DNA of 55,101 nucleotides from Pseudomonadota bacterium (GTDB lineage: Bacteria > Pseudomonadota > Alphaproteobacteria > Rhizobiales > Beijerinckiaceae). Shown here one piece after another: positions 1 through 8,166 of this stretch. A program made the translations under genes and the position numbers. Under the pieces are notes generated by a model. It was not told where the DNA came from, ran no database searches, and saw nothing but the letters and a program-made list of their open reading frames with translations. Within the stretch, counting starts at the first letter, position 1, and the number at the start of each line of letters is the position of its first letter. The stretch spans positions 1 through 55,101 of the forward strand of contig JAFAAP010000168.1 of NCBI GenBank assembly GCA_023426505.1. The letters run 5' to 3'.

Positions 1-35
1 GGCCGGGGGCGCGCCGCCCCGGTCAGGGCGCCCCC

Positions 36-539
36 TCAGGGAAGGGGCTGGCCTTCGGGCGCGCCGCGGTCGAGCAGGTCGGGCAGGGGATCGCCCTCGG
101 CCACGAACCGCAGGGAGACCGAGTTCATGCAGTAGCGCTCGCCCGTGGGGGGAGGGCCGTCATTGAACACGTGCCCGAGATGGCCCTCGCAGCGGGCGCA
201 GCGGATCTCGGTGCGGACCATGCCGTAGCTGGTGTCGCGCACGAAGGCGACGTGAGCCCGGTCGATCGGGTCGAAGAAGCTCGGCCAGCCGGTGCCGGAC
301 TCGAACTTGGTGCCCGACTTGAAGAGCGGCAGGCCGCAGAGCCTGCAGCCATAGGCGCCCTTCTCCTTGGCCTCGTTGAAGACGCCGCAGAAGGGCCGCT
401 CCGTGCCGTGCTCCAGGATGACCCGGCGCTCCTCGTCGTCGAGATCGTCCACGAGCCTGCGGAATTGCTCCTCGGTCGGCGGCGTCAGGTCGAAGCCGGC
501 CTTCGAGCGCTGCTCTGCCATGGTGGTCGAATGGGCCAT
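36..539 (-). CDS. msrB: Peptide-methionine (R)-S-oxide reductase MsrB
   Basis: Cytoplasmic repair enzyme that reduces the R epimer of methionine sulfoxide, normally with thioredoxin as reductant. The 167-residue product carries the family signature: zinc ligands C65/C68 (CRLC) and C114/C117 (CARC), the core block GWPSF, HLGHVF, and the catalytic Cys137 in RYCMNS. The recycling Cys that many MsrB proteins have just before GWPSF (SGCGW) is Thr here, so Cys51 (PFCGVF) or a zinc-independent relay may resolve the sulfenate; that is inference. I chose the ATG at 539 because GGAAGGA sits seven bases upstream; an in-frame ATG at 557 has no ribosome site. A GC-rich inverted repeat at 3-22 lies just past the stop but has no T run. 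Transcribed away from ileS. Confidence 0.96.
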   Translation of the reverse strand: MAHSTTMAEQRSKAGFDLTPPTEEQFRRLVDDLDDEERRVILEHGTERPFCGVFNEAKEKGAYGCRLCGLPLFKSGTKFESGTGWPSFFDPIDRAHVAFVRDTSYGMVRTEIRCARCEGHLGHVFNDGPPPTGERYCMNSVSLRFVAEGDPLPDLLDRGAPEGQPLP

Positions 540-942
540 GTCGCGTCCTTCCATCATTTCAAGGCTTTGTAGCTCTCACGCCGGCGCCCGGTCCAGCGTC
601 TCCAGCTCAGATATAGGGTGCCGGCTGCGACCCGGCCTCAGGCCTCGCGAAGATTTCATGGCCTTTCGGCCTCGTCCCGCAAGCCAAGCTCGGCAGAAGG
701 CCGGCCGGTTGGTTCCGGCGAGCCTGCGACGGTCGCGCTTTATTATCCGGCGCGGCGCTGCTAAAAGGCTTGCCATGCCCATGGTATTTCAGGCTTCCCG
801 CGCGGCTTGCGTCCGTGACCAGCGAATTACAGGCCCGGCCTTCGCGTGAGCCGCGAGGGGCCGGGATCGAGCCGTTTCGCCTACGACCTAGAAGCCTGAT
901 GCGCCCCTTGAGAGCGGGCCATCCTCGAGATCATTGACCGTC
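540..942. other. Gene-free divergent intergenic region between msrB and ileS
   Basis: About 400 bases without a supportable gene. The only open frames (for example 576-782 on the minus strand) have no recognisable protein features or ribosome site. The stretch must hold the msrB and ileS promoters, but I could not pick out a convincing -35/-10 pair. No T-box, tRNA or riboswitch fold is evident. In many alphaproteobacteria ribF lies directly upstream of ileS; it is absent here. Confidence 0.6.
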
Positions 943-3891
943 ATGTCCGACAAGACCGAAACCTCTGCGCGCGATTACTCCGAAACCCTGTTTCTGCCGC
1001 AGACCGAATTCCCCATGCGCGCCGGCCTGCCGCAGCGCGAGCCGCTGCTCCTGCAGCGCTGGAACGAGATCAAGCTCTACGAGCGCCTGCGCGAGGTCCA
1101 AAAGGGCCGCACCCGCTTCGTGCTCCATGACGGCCCTCCCTATGCCAACGGCAACATCCATATCGGGCATGCGCTCAACAAGATCCTGAAGGACCTCGTG
1201 GTCCGCTCGCAAGGCATGCTGGGCTTCGACTCCAACTACGTTCCGGGCTGGGACTGCCACGGCCTGCCGATCGAGTGGAAGATCGAGGAGGAGTACCGGG
1301 CCAAGGGCAAGAACAAGGACGATGTGGACGTCGTCGAGTTCCGCCGCGAGTGCCGGGCCTTCGCCGAGAAGTGGATCGACGTGCAGCGCGAGGAGTTCAA
1401 GCGCCTCGGCGTCGAGGGCGACTGGACGAACCCGTACCAGACCATGTCGTTCGACGCGGAAGCGCAGATCGCCCGCGAGATCATGAAGTTCGCGGTGTCC
1501 GAGCAGCTTTATCGCGGCTCGAAGCCCGTCATGTGGTCCTCGGTCGAGAAGACCGCGCTCGCGGAAGCCGAGGTCGAGTATCACGAGAAGACCTCGACCA
1601 CGATCTGGGTGAAGTTCCCCATCACCAACACCCTCGACGGCGATCTCGACGGCGCCTCCGTGGTGATCTGGACGACCACGCCTTGGACGATCCCGGCCAA
1701 CCGCGCCATCGCCTACGGGGCGGAGATCGGTTACGGCCTCTACCGGGTGACGGAAGCCGCCGACGACAACTGGGCCAAGGTGGGCGACCGGCTGATCATC
1801 GCCGACAAGCTCGCGGCGGACGTGTTCGCGGCCGCGCGCGTTGCCAGCTACGAGCGCGTCAAGGATGTGCTGCCGGTGATGATCGAGCGCTGCGCCCATC
1901 CGTTCCGCGGCCTCGAGGGCGCGAACGGCTATTGGGACTTCGCGGTGCCTGTGCTGCCGGCCGACTACGTAACCGATGACGCGGGTACAGGCTTCGTGCA
2001 CACCGCACCTGGTCACGGCGCCGACGACTACAACACCTTCGTCAAGCATCGCGCCGTGTTCGAGGCCTGCGGCACGCCGCAGGTGCCGCACACGGTGTCG
2101 CCGGATTCGTCCTACTTCTCGGATGTGCCGTTCTTCGCGGGCGAGCGCATCTATGACGACAAGGGCAAGGATGCGGGCGCCAACGAGGCGGTGATCAGGA
2201 AGCTCGTCGAGGTCGGCGCGCTGATCGCGCGGGGGCGGCTCAAGCACCAGTATCCCCATTCCTGGCGCTCGAAGGGGCCGCTGATCTTCCGCAACACACC
2301 CCAGTGGTTCATCGCCATGGACAAGCCGCTCGACGATCATGGCGACACGCTCCGTCAGCGCGCGCTGCACGCGATCCGGACCGTCGAATGGGTGCCCGAG
2401 TCCGGTGAGAACCGCATCAACGGCATGATCGAGAACCGGCCCGACTGGGTCGTATCGCGCCAGCGCGCCTGGGGCGTGCCGATCACCGTCTTCGTCAAGA
2501 AGGGCACCAGCGAAATCCTGAAGGACGAGCGCATCAACGCCGCCATCGCCGATGCCTTCGAGAAGGAGGGCGCGGACGCGTGGTACGTGGACGACGGCTC
2601 GCGCTTCCTCGCGCCGTTCGGCTACGACATCGCCGAGTTCGAGAAGGTCAGCGATATCCTCGACGTGTGGTTCGATTCCGGCTGCACGCACGCCTTCGCG
2701 CTCGAGAAGCGCGACGACCTGAAGGTGCACCGGATCGTCGACGGCGGGGCCGACAAGGTCATGTACCTCGAGGGCTCGGACCAGCACCGCGGCTGGTTCC
2801 ACTCCTCGCTGCTCGAGAGCTGCGGCACCCGCGGCCGCGCGCCTTACGACATCGTGCTGACTCACGGGTTCGTTCTGGACGAGAAGGGCCAGAAGATGTC
2901 GAAGTCGCTCGGCAACGTGGTGGCGCCCCAGAAGGTGATCCAGGATTCCGGCGCCGACATCCTGCGCCTGTGGGTCGCTGCCTCCGATTATTCGGACGAC
3001 CTGCGCATCGGACCGGAGATCCTGAAGACCTTCGTCGAGACCTACCGCAAGCTGCGCAACACGATCCGCTGGATGCTGGGCTCGCTGCATCACTTCCACG
3101 AGGCCGACAAGGTCGCGGTGGCCGAGATGCCGGAGCTGGAGCGCTTCGTGCTGCATCGCCTCGCCGAGCTCGACGTCGAGATGCGCGAGGCCTACCGCAC
3201 GTTCGACTACAAGCGGGTGATCGCGCTCCTGAACTCGTTCATGACCACGGACCTGTCCGCGTTCTACTTCGACATCCGTAAGGACGCGCTCTATTGCGAT
3301 CCCCTGTCGAGCAAGGTGCGCAAGAGCGCCCTTACGGTCATCGACCAGACCTTCCGCTGCGTGGCGACCTGGATCGCGCCGATCCTCGCCTTCACGGCCG
3401 AAGAGGCGTGGCTCGCGCGCTATCCGAACGCGGAATCGGTGCATCTCGAAACCTTCCCGGACGTGCCGGCCGAATGGCGCGACGAGGCTCTCGCCGAGCG
3501 CTGGGCGAAGGTGCGCCGCGTCCGCCGGGTCGTCACCGGCGCGCTGGAGATCGAACGGGCGCAGAAGCGCATCGGCGCGAGCCTGGAGGCGGCGCCCGTC
3601 GTGCATATCGCCGACGAGAGCCTCTGGAATGCCGTCCAGGGCCTCGACATGGCCGAGATCTGCATCACGTCCGCCATCGAGGTGGTGCGGGGCGAGGGTC
3701 CGGCCGAGGCCTTCCGTCTGGAGGACGTGAAGGGCGTCGCGGTGGTGCCGCGCCTAGCGGAAGGCCGCAAGTGCGCCCGGTCCTGGAAGGTGACGCCCGA
3801 CGTCGGCGCCGATCCTGACTATCCCGACGTGACGCCGCGCGATGCGGCGGCCCTGCGCGAGTGGGACCAGCTGAGAGCGGCCGCCGAATGA
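943..3891 (+). CDS. ileS: Isoleucine--tRNA ligase
   Basis: Class Ia aminoacyl-tRNA synthetase that charges tRNA-Ile and edits misactivated valine. The 982-residue length suits the bacterial family. The HIGH motif is at residues 73-76, the KMSKS loop at 651-655, and the CP1 editing domain shows the Thr-rich block TTTPWTIPANR. The anticodon-binding helical domain follows. In the C-terminal region equivalent to the E. coli zinc knuckle only one cysteine survives (KCARSWK; later PRDAAAL in place of PRC), so the zinc site is lost; I believe this is usual in alphaproteobacteria. I took the ATG at 943; a TTG three codons upstream (934) is an alternative. The stop overlaps the lspA start (ATGA), so the two are translationally coupled. 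Confidence 0.98.
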   Translation: MSDKTETSARDYSETLFLPQTEFPMRAGLPQREPLLLQRWNEIKLYERLREVQKGRTRFVLHDGPPYANGNIHIGHALNKILKDLVVRSQGMLGFDSNYVPGWDCHGLPIEWKIEEEYRAKGKNKDDVDVVEFRRECRAFAEKWIDVQREEFKRLGVEGDWTNPYQTMSFDAEAQIAREIMKFAVSEQLYRGSKPVMWSSVEKTALAEAEVEYHEKTSTTIWVKFPITNTLDGDLDGASVVIWTTTPWTIPANRAIAYGAEIGYGLYRVTEAADDNWAKVGDRLIIADKLAADVFAAARVASYERVKDVLPVMIERCAHPFRGLEGANGYWDFAVPVLPADYVTDDAGTGFVHTAPGHGADDYNTFVKHRAVFEACGTPQVPHTVSPDSSYFSDVPFFAGERIYDDKGKDAGANEAVIRKLVEVGALIARGRLKHQYPHSWRSKGPLIFRNTPQWFIAMDKPLDDHGDTLRQRALHAIRTVEWVPESGENRINGMIENRPDWVVSRQRAWGVPITVFVKKGTSEILKDERINAAIADAFEKEGADAWYVDDGSRFLAPFGYDIAEFEKVSDILDVWFDSGCTHAFALEKRDDLKVHRIVDGGADKVMYLEGSDQHRGWFHSSLLESCGTRGRAPYDIVLTHGFVLDEKGQKMSKSLGNVVAPQKVIQDSGADILRLWVAASDYSDDLRIGPEILKTFVETYRKLRNTIRWMLGSLHHFHEADKVAVAEMPELERFVLHRLAELDVEMREAYRTFDYKRVIALLNSFMTTDLSAFYFDIRKDALYCDPLSSKVRKSALTVIDQTFRCVATWIAPILAFTAEEAWLARYPNAESVHLETFPDVPAEWRDEALAERWAKVRRVRRVVTGALEIERAQKRIGASLEAAPVVHIADESLWNAVQGLDMAEICITSAIEVVRGEGPAEAFRLEDVKGVAVVPRLAEGRKCARSWKVTPDVGADPDYPDVTPRDAAALREWDQLRAAAE

Positions 3892-4505
3892 CGAACGCAG
3901 ACAATTCGGAAGCGCCGCTTCCGAGCGGCGGCACTCAGGAACAGGTCCGTCCGAAGCGCCAGCGCGCCTCGGGCGGGCAACCCTCCGCCCGGAACGGCAG
4001 GGGCGGCGCGAAGGCGAAAGGGCTCGACTGGGCTCCGCGCATCGGCTTCGCGGTCGCTCTGGTCACCCTGGTGCTCGATCAGGCCAGCAAGCTCTACACC
4101 CTGTTCGTCTACGACCTGCCAGTGCGTGAGCCGGTGGAGCTGATGCCGTTCCTCAACCTCATCGTGGTGTGGAACCGGGGCATCTCCTACGGCCTGTTCC
4201 AGCAGCACACCGATCTCGGGCGCTGGATCCTGATCGTGGTCTCGATCCTAGCCTCGATCGGCTTGAGCATCTGGATCCGCCGCACCACGGCACGGCTCCT
4301 GGCCGCCTCTCTCGGGTTGATCGTGGGCGGCGCCGTCGGCAACGTCATCGACCGCCTGGCCTACGGGGCTGTGTTCGACTTCCTCCAACTCCACTGGGGA
4401 TCGTGGTCCTGGTACGTGTTCAACGTGGCCGATGCGGCCATCGTTGCGGGGGTCGTCGGTTTGCTTTATGACTCCTTCGTGCTGGAAAAACGCCGTGTGC
4501 GGTAA
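3888..4505 (+). CDS. lspA: Lipoprotein signal peptidase (signal peptidase II)
   Basis: Inner-membrane aspartyl protease that removes the signal peptide from prolipoproteins after lipidation. The 205-residue product has four hydrophobic segments and the two catalytic aspartates in their family contexts: VFDFL (after GNVIDRL) and FNVADAA. About 45 hydrophilic residues rich in Gly, Arg and Lys precede the first membrane segment, which is longer than the E. coli enzyme; this is a cytoplasmic tail. The ATG at 3888 overlaps the ileS stop, and ileS-lspA is the classical gene order. An in-frame GTG upstream (3861) lies inside ileS and is less likely. Confidence 0.96.
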   Translation: MTNADNSEAPLPSGGTQEQVRPKRQRASGGQPSARNGRGGAKAKGLDWAPRIGFAVALVTLVLDQASKLYTLFVYDLPVREPVELMPFLNLIVVWNRGISYGLFQQHTDLGRWILIVVSILASIGLSIWIRRTTARLLAASLGLIVGGAVGNVIDRLAYGAVFDFLQLHWGSWSWYVFNVADAAIVAGVVGLLYDSFVLEKRRVR

Positions 4506-4597
4506 ATCCGCAACACAACAGAGCCGAGCCGCCTTATGTTTGCCAGAAAAGGCCATCAGGCGTTCCGGCCAGAATTGAAAACCAGATGGTGGGTGCC

Positions 4598-5233
4598 ATG
4601 AAGGGATTGAAAGTCTTTGGCTGCGTGGGCGCTCTGGCGCTCCTCTTCGCGGCCTCCGGAGCTTCGGCGCAGGAGGGCGAGGTGATGAAGAGCATCCTCG
4701 GCAGCATCGGCATCATCCCGAAGGAGAAGCCGCCGATCGTCTATAACGAGCGCGCTCCGCTGGTGCTTCCGCCGAAGATGGACCTTCCTCCGCCGGCTCC
4801 CGGCGGTGGCGTCGAGGCGCGCAACCCGAACTGGCCGAAAGACCCGGACGTGGCCGCCGCCCGTAAGGCGGCCGCCGAGGCCCGGACGCCCTATTCGAAT
4901 TCCGAGCTCTACAAGAACAGCGATGGCAAGCGCCTTTCCATCGAGGAGATGCGCGCCGGCCGCAGCCCGAACAACTACGTCAGCAACGTGCCCGGTCCGG
5001 TCGGCCGCGAGGCGGACAAGAGCGTCATGAGCCCCGACGAGCTGCGCGCCTTCACGCCGAAGGATAATGTCAAGCTCGAGGGTGATGGTCTGGAGCGGCG
5101 CTACCTCAGCGATCCTCCGGGCGGCCTGCTGAAGGCCGCTGGCGGCGCACCGATCAGGGCCTCCGCCGACCCGAAGCCCGAAGGCGATCCGGACAGCCCG
5201 CAGGCCTTCATCCGCCAGCAGAACCGGCGCTAA
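4598..5233 (+). CDS. Secreted protein of unknown function
   Basis: I do not recognise a named family. The product (211 residues from the ATG at 4598) begins with a clean Sec signal peptide: a lysine-containing n-region, a hydrophobic stretch, and a cleavage site near GASA-QEG. The mature part is hydrophilic, Pro-rich near its start (LPPPAPG), with no transmembrane segment, cysteine pair or catalytic motif visible. It follows lspA by about 90 bases on the same strand and precedes the M16 peptidase pair, an arrangement that suggests an envelope function. GGTGGG lies just upstream of the chosen start; an in-frame ATG at 4586 would add four residues and is also possible. Confidence 0.8.
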   Translation: MKGLKVFGCVGALALLFAASGASAQEGEVMKSILGSIGIIPKEKPPIVYNERAPLVLPPKMDLPPPAPGGGVEARNPNWPKDPDVAAARKAAAEARTPYSNSELYKNSDGKRLSIEEMRAGRSPNNYVSNVPGPVGREADKSVMSPDELRAFTPKDNVKLEGDGLERRYLSDPPGGLLKAAGGAPIRASADPKPEGDPDSPQAFIRQQNRR

Positions 5234-5255
5234 ACCTCCTTGAACTCCCACCTCC

Positions 5256-5289
5256 TTCAGGCGAACGGGTTACCCTCGTTTCGCCTGAA
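5256..5289. terminator. Perfect 10-bp inverted repeat, terminator-like
   Basis: TTCAGGCGAA and its exact complement TTCGCCTGAA flank a 14-base loop that itself contains GGGT...ACCC. It lies 23 bases past the stop of the secreted-protein gene. There is no real T run after it (ctgcttta), so it could be a weak or Rho-assisted terminator or an mRNA-stabilising hairpin. Confidence 0.5.
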
Positions 5290-5447
5290 CTGCTTTAGGG
5301 GGCAGCGAAAAGCCAAGCCTGCCTCCACAATCGCGCAAACCCTGTCTCGCCATAAAGTTGCGCTGCTCCGCTTGCGTGCCCGCCAGATTGGACTATTCCC
5401 GTAGGGCAATCCTACGCGTTGCTTTGATTCCGTTAAGGTTGAACATC

Positions 5448-6776
5448 ATGGACACCCCCTCCACTTTATTCCTGCGCACCGATGCCGCCTCGTTCGGGCG
5501 GACGGAAAGTGGCGGGCCGGACGTGTCGAGCTTCACGCTCGATAACGGCCTCGACGTGGTGGTGATCCCCGACAACCGCGTGCCGGTCGTCACGCACATG
5601 GTCTGGTACCGCAACGGCTCGGCGGATGATCCGCAGGGCCAGTCCGGCATCGCGCACTTCCTCGAGCACCTGATGTTCAAGGGCACCGAGAAGCACCCGG
5701 CAGGCGAGTTCTCCAAGGTGGTGTCGGCGCTCGGCGGCCAAGAGAACGCCTTCACGTCCTTCGACTATACGGCCTATTTCCAGCGCGTCTCCCGCGAGCA
5801 CCTCAAGACCATGATGGAGTTCGAGTCCGACCGCATGACGAACCTCCTGCTGGAGGAATCGGTCGTGGGGCCGGAGCGCGACGTGGTGCTGGAGGAGCGA
5901 CGCATGCGGGTCGAGACCGATCCGTCGGCCCAGCTCTCGGAGGCCATGGCGGCCTCGCTCTTCGTGCATCATCCCTACGGCATTCCGATCATCGGCTGGA
6001 TGCACGAGATCGAGACGCTCAGCCGCGAGAACGCCCTCGACTATTACCGACGCTTCTATACGCCCGAGAACGCCATTCTCGTGGTGGCCGGGGACGTGTC
6101 GCCCGACGAGGTGCGCGAGCTCGCGGAGCAGACCTACGGCCGGATCAAGGCCCGCGGCGAGCGCCCCGTGCGCTTCCGCCCGCGCGATCCGGAGCCGGTG
6201 GCGGCCCGCCACATCACCGTGGCGGATCCCAAGGTCGAGCAGCCGACCATGCAGCGCCTCTATCTCGTTCCCTCCTGCCGCACGGCGCAGAGCCGCGATT
6301 GCTATGCGCTCGAGCTGCTGGCGGAGGTGATCGGCGGCGGCCCGACCTCGTATCTCTACCGCAAGCTGGTGCTGGAGCGCGGCGTCGCCGTGAACGCCGG
6401 CGCCTGGTACATGTCCTCAGCCATGGAGGAGACCCGGTTCTGCATCTATGCGGTACCGGCGGAAGGCGTGTCGCTCGAGGATCTCGAGCGCGCCGTGGAC
6501 GAGGTGCTGACGACGGTGCCGGAGGCGCTCGACTCGGACGCCATCGAGCGCGCCAAGACCCGTCTCGTGGCCGAGACGATCTATTCCACCGACAGCCAGT
6601 CCGCGCTCGCGCGCATCTACGGTTCGGCGCTCGCCATCGGCGAGACGATCGAGGACGTGCAGCGCTGGCCGGGCGAGATCGAGGCCGTCCTCAAGGACGA
6701 TCTGGCCTCCGCCGCCGAGCGCTATCTCGTCCTGCGCCGCTCCGTGACGGGCTACCTGAAGAAGTCGGCGGCCTGA
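5448..6776 (+). CDS. M16 family zinc metallopeptidase, catalytic member
   Basis: Pitrilysin/mitochondrial-processing-peptidase-like protease. The inverted zinc motif HxxEH is intact (H70, E73, H74 in HFLEH), and the third zinc ligand is expected at E150 in LEERRMRVE, 76 residues later as in the family. The 442-residue length corresponds to a two-domain half-clam subunit. The start at 5448 is preceded by AAGG; an in-frame ATG at 5358 would add 30 residues in which I see no signal peptide. The next gene, 18 bases downstream, encodes a second M16 subunit without the zinc motif, so the two probably form a heterodimer as in bacterial PqqF/MPP-like pairs. Substrate unknown; no pqq biosynthesis genes are in the window. 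Confidence 0.9.
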   Translation: MDTPSTLFLRTDAASFGRTESGGPDVSSFTLDNGLDVVVIPDNRVPVVTHMVWYRNGSADDPQGQSGIAHFLEHLMFKGTEKHPAGEFSKVVSALGGQENAFTSFDYTAYFQRVSREHLKTMMEFESDRMTNLLLEESVVGPERDVVLEERRMRVETDPSAQLSEAMAASLFVHHPYGIPIIGWMHEIETLSRENALDYYRRFYTPENAILVVAGDVSPDEVRELAEQTYGRIKARGERPVRFRPRDPEPVAARHITVADPKVEQPTMQRLYLVPSCRTAQSRDCYALELLAEVIGGGPTSYLYRKLVLERGVAVNAGAWYMSSAMEETRFCIYAVPAEGVSLEDLERAVDEVLTTVPEALDSDAIERAKTRLVAETIYSTDSQSALARIYGSALAIGETIEDVQRWPGEIEAVLKDDLASAAERYLVLRRSVTGYLKKSAA

Positions 6777-6794
6777 CGCGCCGCAGGAACCGAG

Positions 6795-8078
6795 ATGACC
6801 ATGACAGCTTCCGTCGAAACCCTTTCCGCGTCGCCCACGACGGTGAAGACGCTGGTGTCGCCTGGCGGCGTCGAGGTGTGGCACGTCGAATCCAACGTGG
6901 TGCCGCTCATCGCCGTCGCGTTCGTGTTCGAGGGCGGCTCCGCCCACGATCCCAGCGACAAGCCCGGCGTCGCCCAGATGCTGGCGCGCCTCCTCGACGA
7001 GGGCGCGGGCGAATACAATTCCGATGCCTTCCAGGAGCGTCTCGCAGGGCGCGCCATCGAGCTATCGTTCAACGCCGGCAACGACGCCATCGGCGGCTCG
7101 CTGAAGACCCTTGTCAAGCATGCGGACGAGGCGTTCGAGCTGCTGCATCTGGCCCTCGCCGAGCCGCGCTTCGACCAGGACGCCATCGAGCGCGTCCGTG
7201 CGCAGACGATCGCAGGTCTGCGCTATCAGCAGAACGATCCGGGCGTCATGGCGACCCGCCGCTTCTTCGAGGAGGGTTTCGCCGGCCACGCCTATGGCCG
7301 TCCGACCTCCGGCACGCCGGAGACCGTCGCGGCGATCACGCGCGATGATCTGGTGAAGATGCATCAGGCGATCATCACCCGCGGGCGCGTCAAGGTTGCG
7401 GTCGTCGGCGCCATCGACGCGGACCGCCTGTCGGTGCTCGTCGACAAGGCCTTTGGCGTGCTTCCCGAAGCCAAGCCGCTCGCCGTGATCGAGCCGGTGG
7501 CGCTCCAGCAGGTCGGCTCCCGCTTCGTGGTCGATCTCGACGTGCCGCAATCGGTGATCCGCTTCGGCACGCAAGGCATCGCCTGGCGAGATCCCGGCTT
7601 CATCCCGGCCTACGTGCTCAACCACATCCTGGGCGGCGGCGCCTTCACGTCGCGACTGTTCCAGGAGGTGCGCGAGAAGCGCGGCCTCGCCTACAGCGTC
7701 GGCACCTCTTTGGTGAGCTACCGCTCCGCCGCCATGACCTGGGGCTACACCGCCACCAAGAACGAGCGCGTCGGCGAGGCGCTTCAGGTGATCTCCGAGG
7801 AGATCATGCGCCTGAAGAATGACGGGCCGAGCGACGAGGAACTGCAGAAGGCGAAGGATTACCTGATCGGGTCCTACGCGCTTGGCTTCGACACCTCGAC
7901 CAAGATCGCCCACACCATGGTGCAGATCGCCTTCGAGGGCCTCGGCGTCGACTACATCGCTCGCCGCAACGCCCTCGTGGCCTCGGTCACCCAGGAGGAC
8001 ATCCACACCGCCGCCGAGCGCATCTTCGGCAACGGCCAGATGCTGACGGTGATCGCCGGCCGACCGACGGGGATGTGA
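6795..8078 (+). CDS. M16 family peptidase-like protein, non-catalytic partner
   Basis: The 427-residue product has the M16 fold along its length (for example GVAQMLARLLDEG, YNSDAFQERL, and the C-terminal HILGGGAFTSRLFQEVREKRGLAYSV). At the position of HxxEH it has no histidine pair (QMLARLLDEG), so it should not bind catalytic zinc. In M16 heterodimers the R/Y pair of the inactive subunit (here REKRGLAYSV) helps bind substrate. The start ATG follows AGGAAC at good distance, 18 bases after the catalytic subunit gene, consistent with one transcript. It is the presumed partner of the upstream protein; an independent role cannot be excluded. Confidence 0.9.
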   Translation: MTMTASVETLSASPTTVKTLVSPGGVEVWHVESNVVPLIAVAFVFEGGSAHDPSDKPGVAQMLARLLDEGAGEYNSDAFQERLAGRAIELSFNAGNDAIGGSLKTLVKHADEAFELLHLALAEPRFDQDAIERVRAQTIAGLRYQQNDPGVMATRRFFEEGFAGHAYGRPTSGTPETVAAITRDDLVKMHQAIITRGRVKVAVVGAIDADRLSVLVDKAFGVLPEAKPLAVIEPVALQQVGSRFVVDLDVPQSVIRFGTQGIAWRDPGFIPAYVLNHILGGGAFTSRLFQEVREKRGLAYSVGTSLVSYRSAAMTWGYTATKNERVGEALQVISEEIMRLKNDGPSDEELQKAKDYLIGSYALGFDTSTKIAHTMVQIAFEGLGVDYIARRNALVASVTQEDIHTAAERIFGNGQMLTVIAGRPTGM

Positions 8079-8166
8079 TCTCCCTGTCGGATCGGGCGCC
8101 ACTCTAGCCGACCGGCCCCAACTGCCCTAGTGTTCCGCTCTCCTGTTACGAGTCGGAGCACACCGC

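Noticed and set aside
576..782. 68-residue minus-strand frame in the msrB-ileS gap
   Set aside because: No ribosome site, no recognisable fold, Arg-rich composition typical of chance frames in GC-rich spacers.
931..3606. 891-codon open frame antisense to ileS
   Set aside because: Arises from the strong GC bias of third positions; the product is low-complexity His/Arg/Asp-rich and has no domain, while ileS is unmistakable on the other strand.
5358..5447. Extended start for the first M16 peptidase as a possible signal peptide
   Set aside because: The extra 30 residues are Arg-rich without a proper hydrophobic core or cleavage site, and the ATG at 5448 has a ribosome site.
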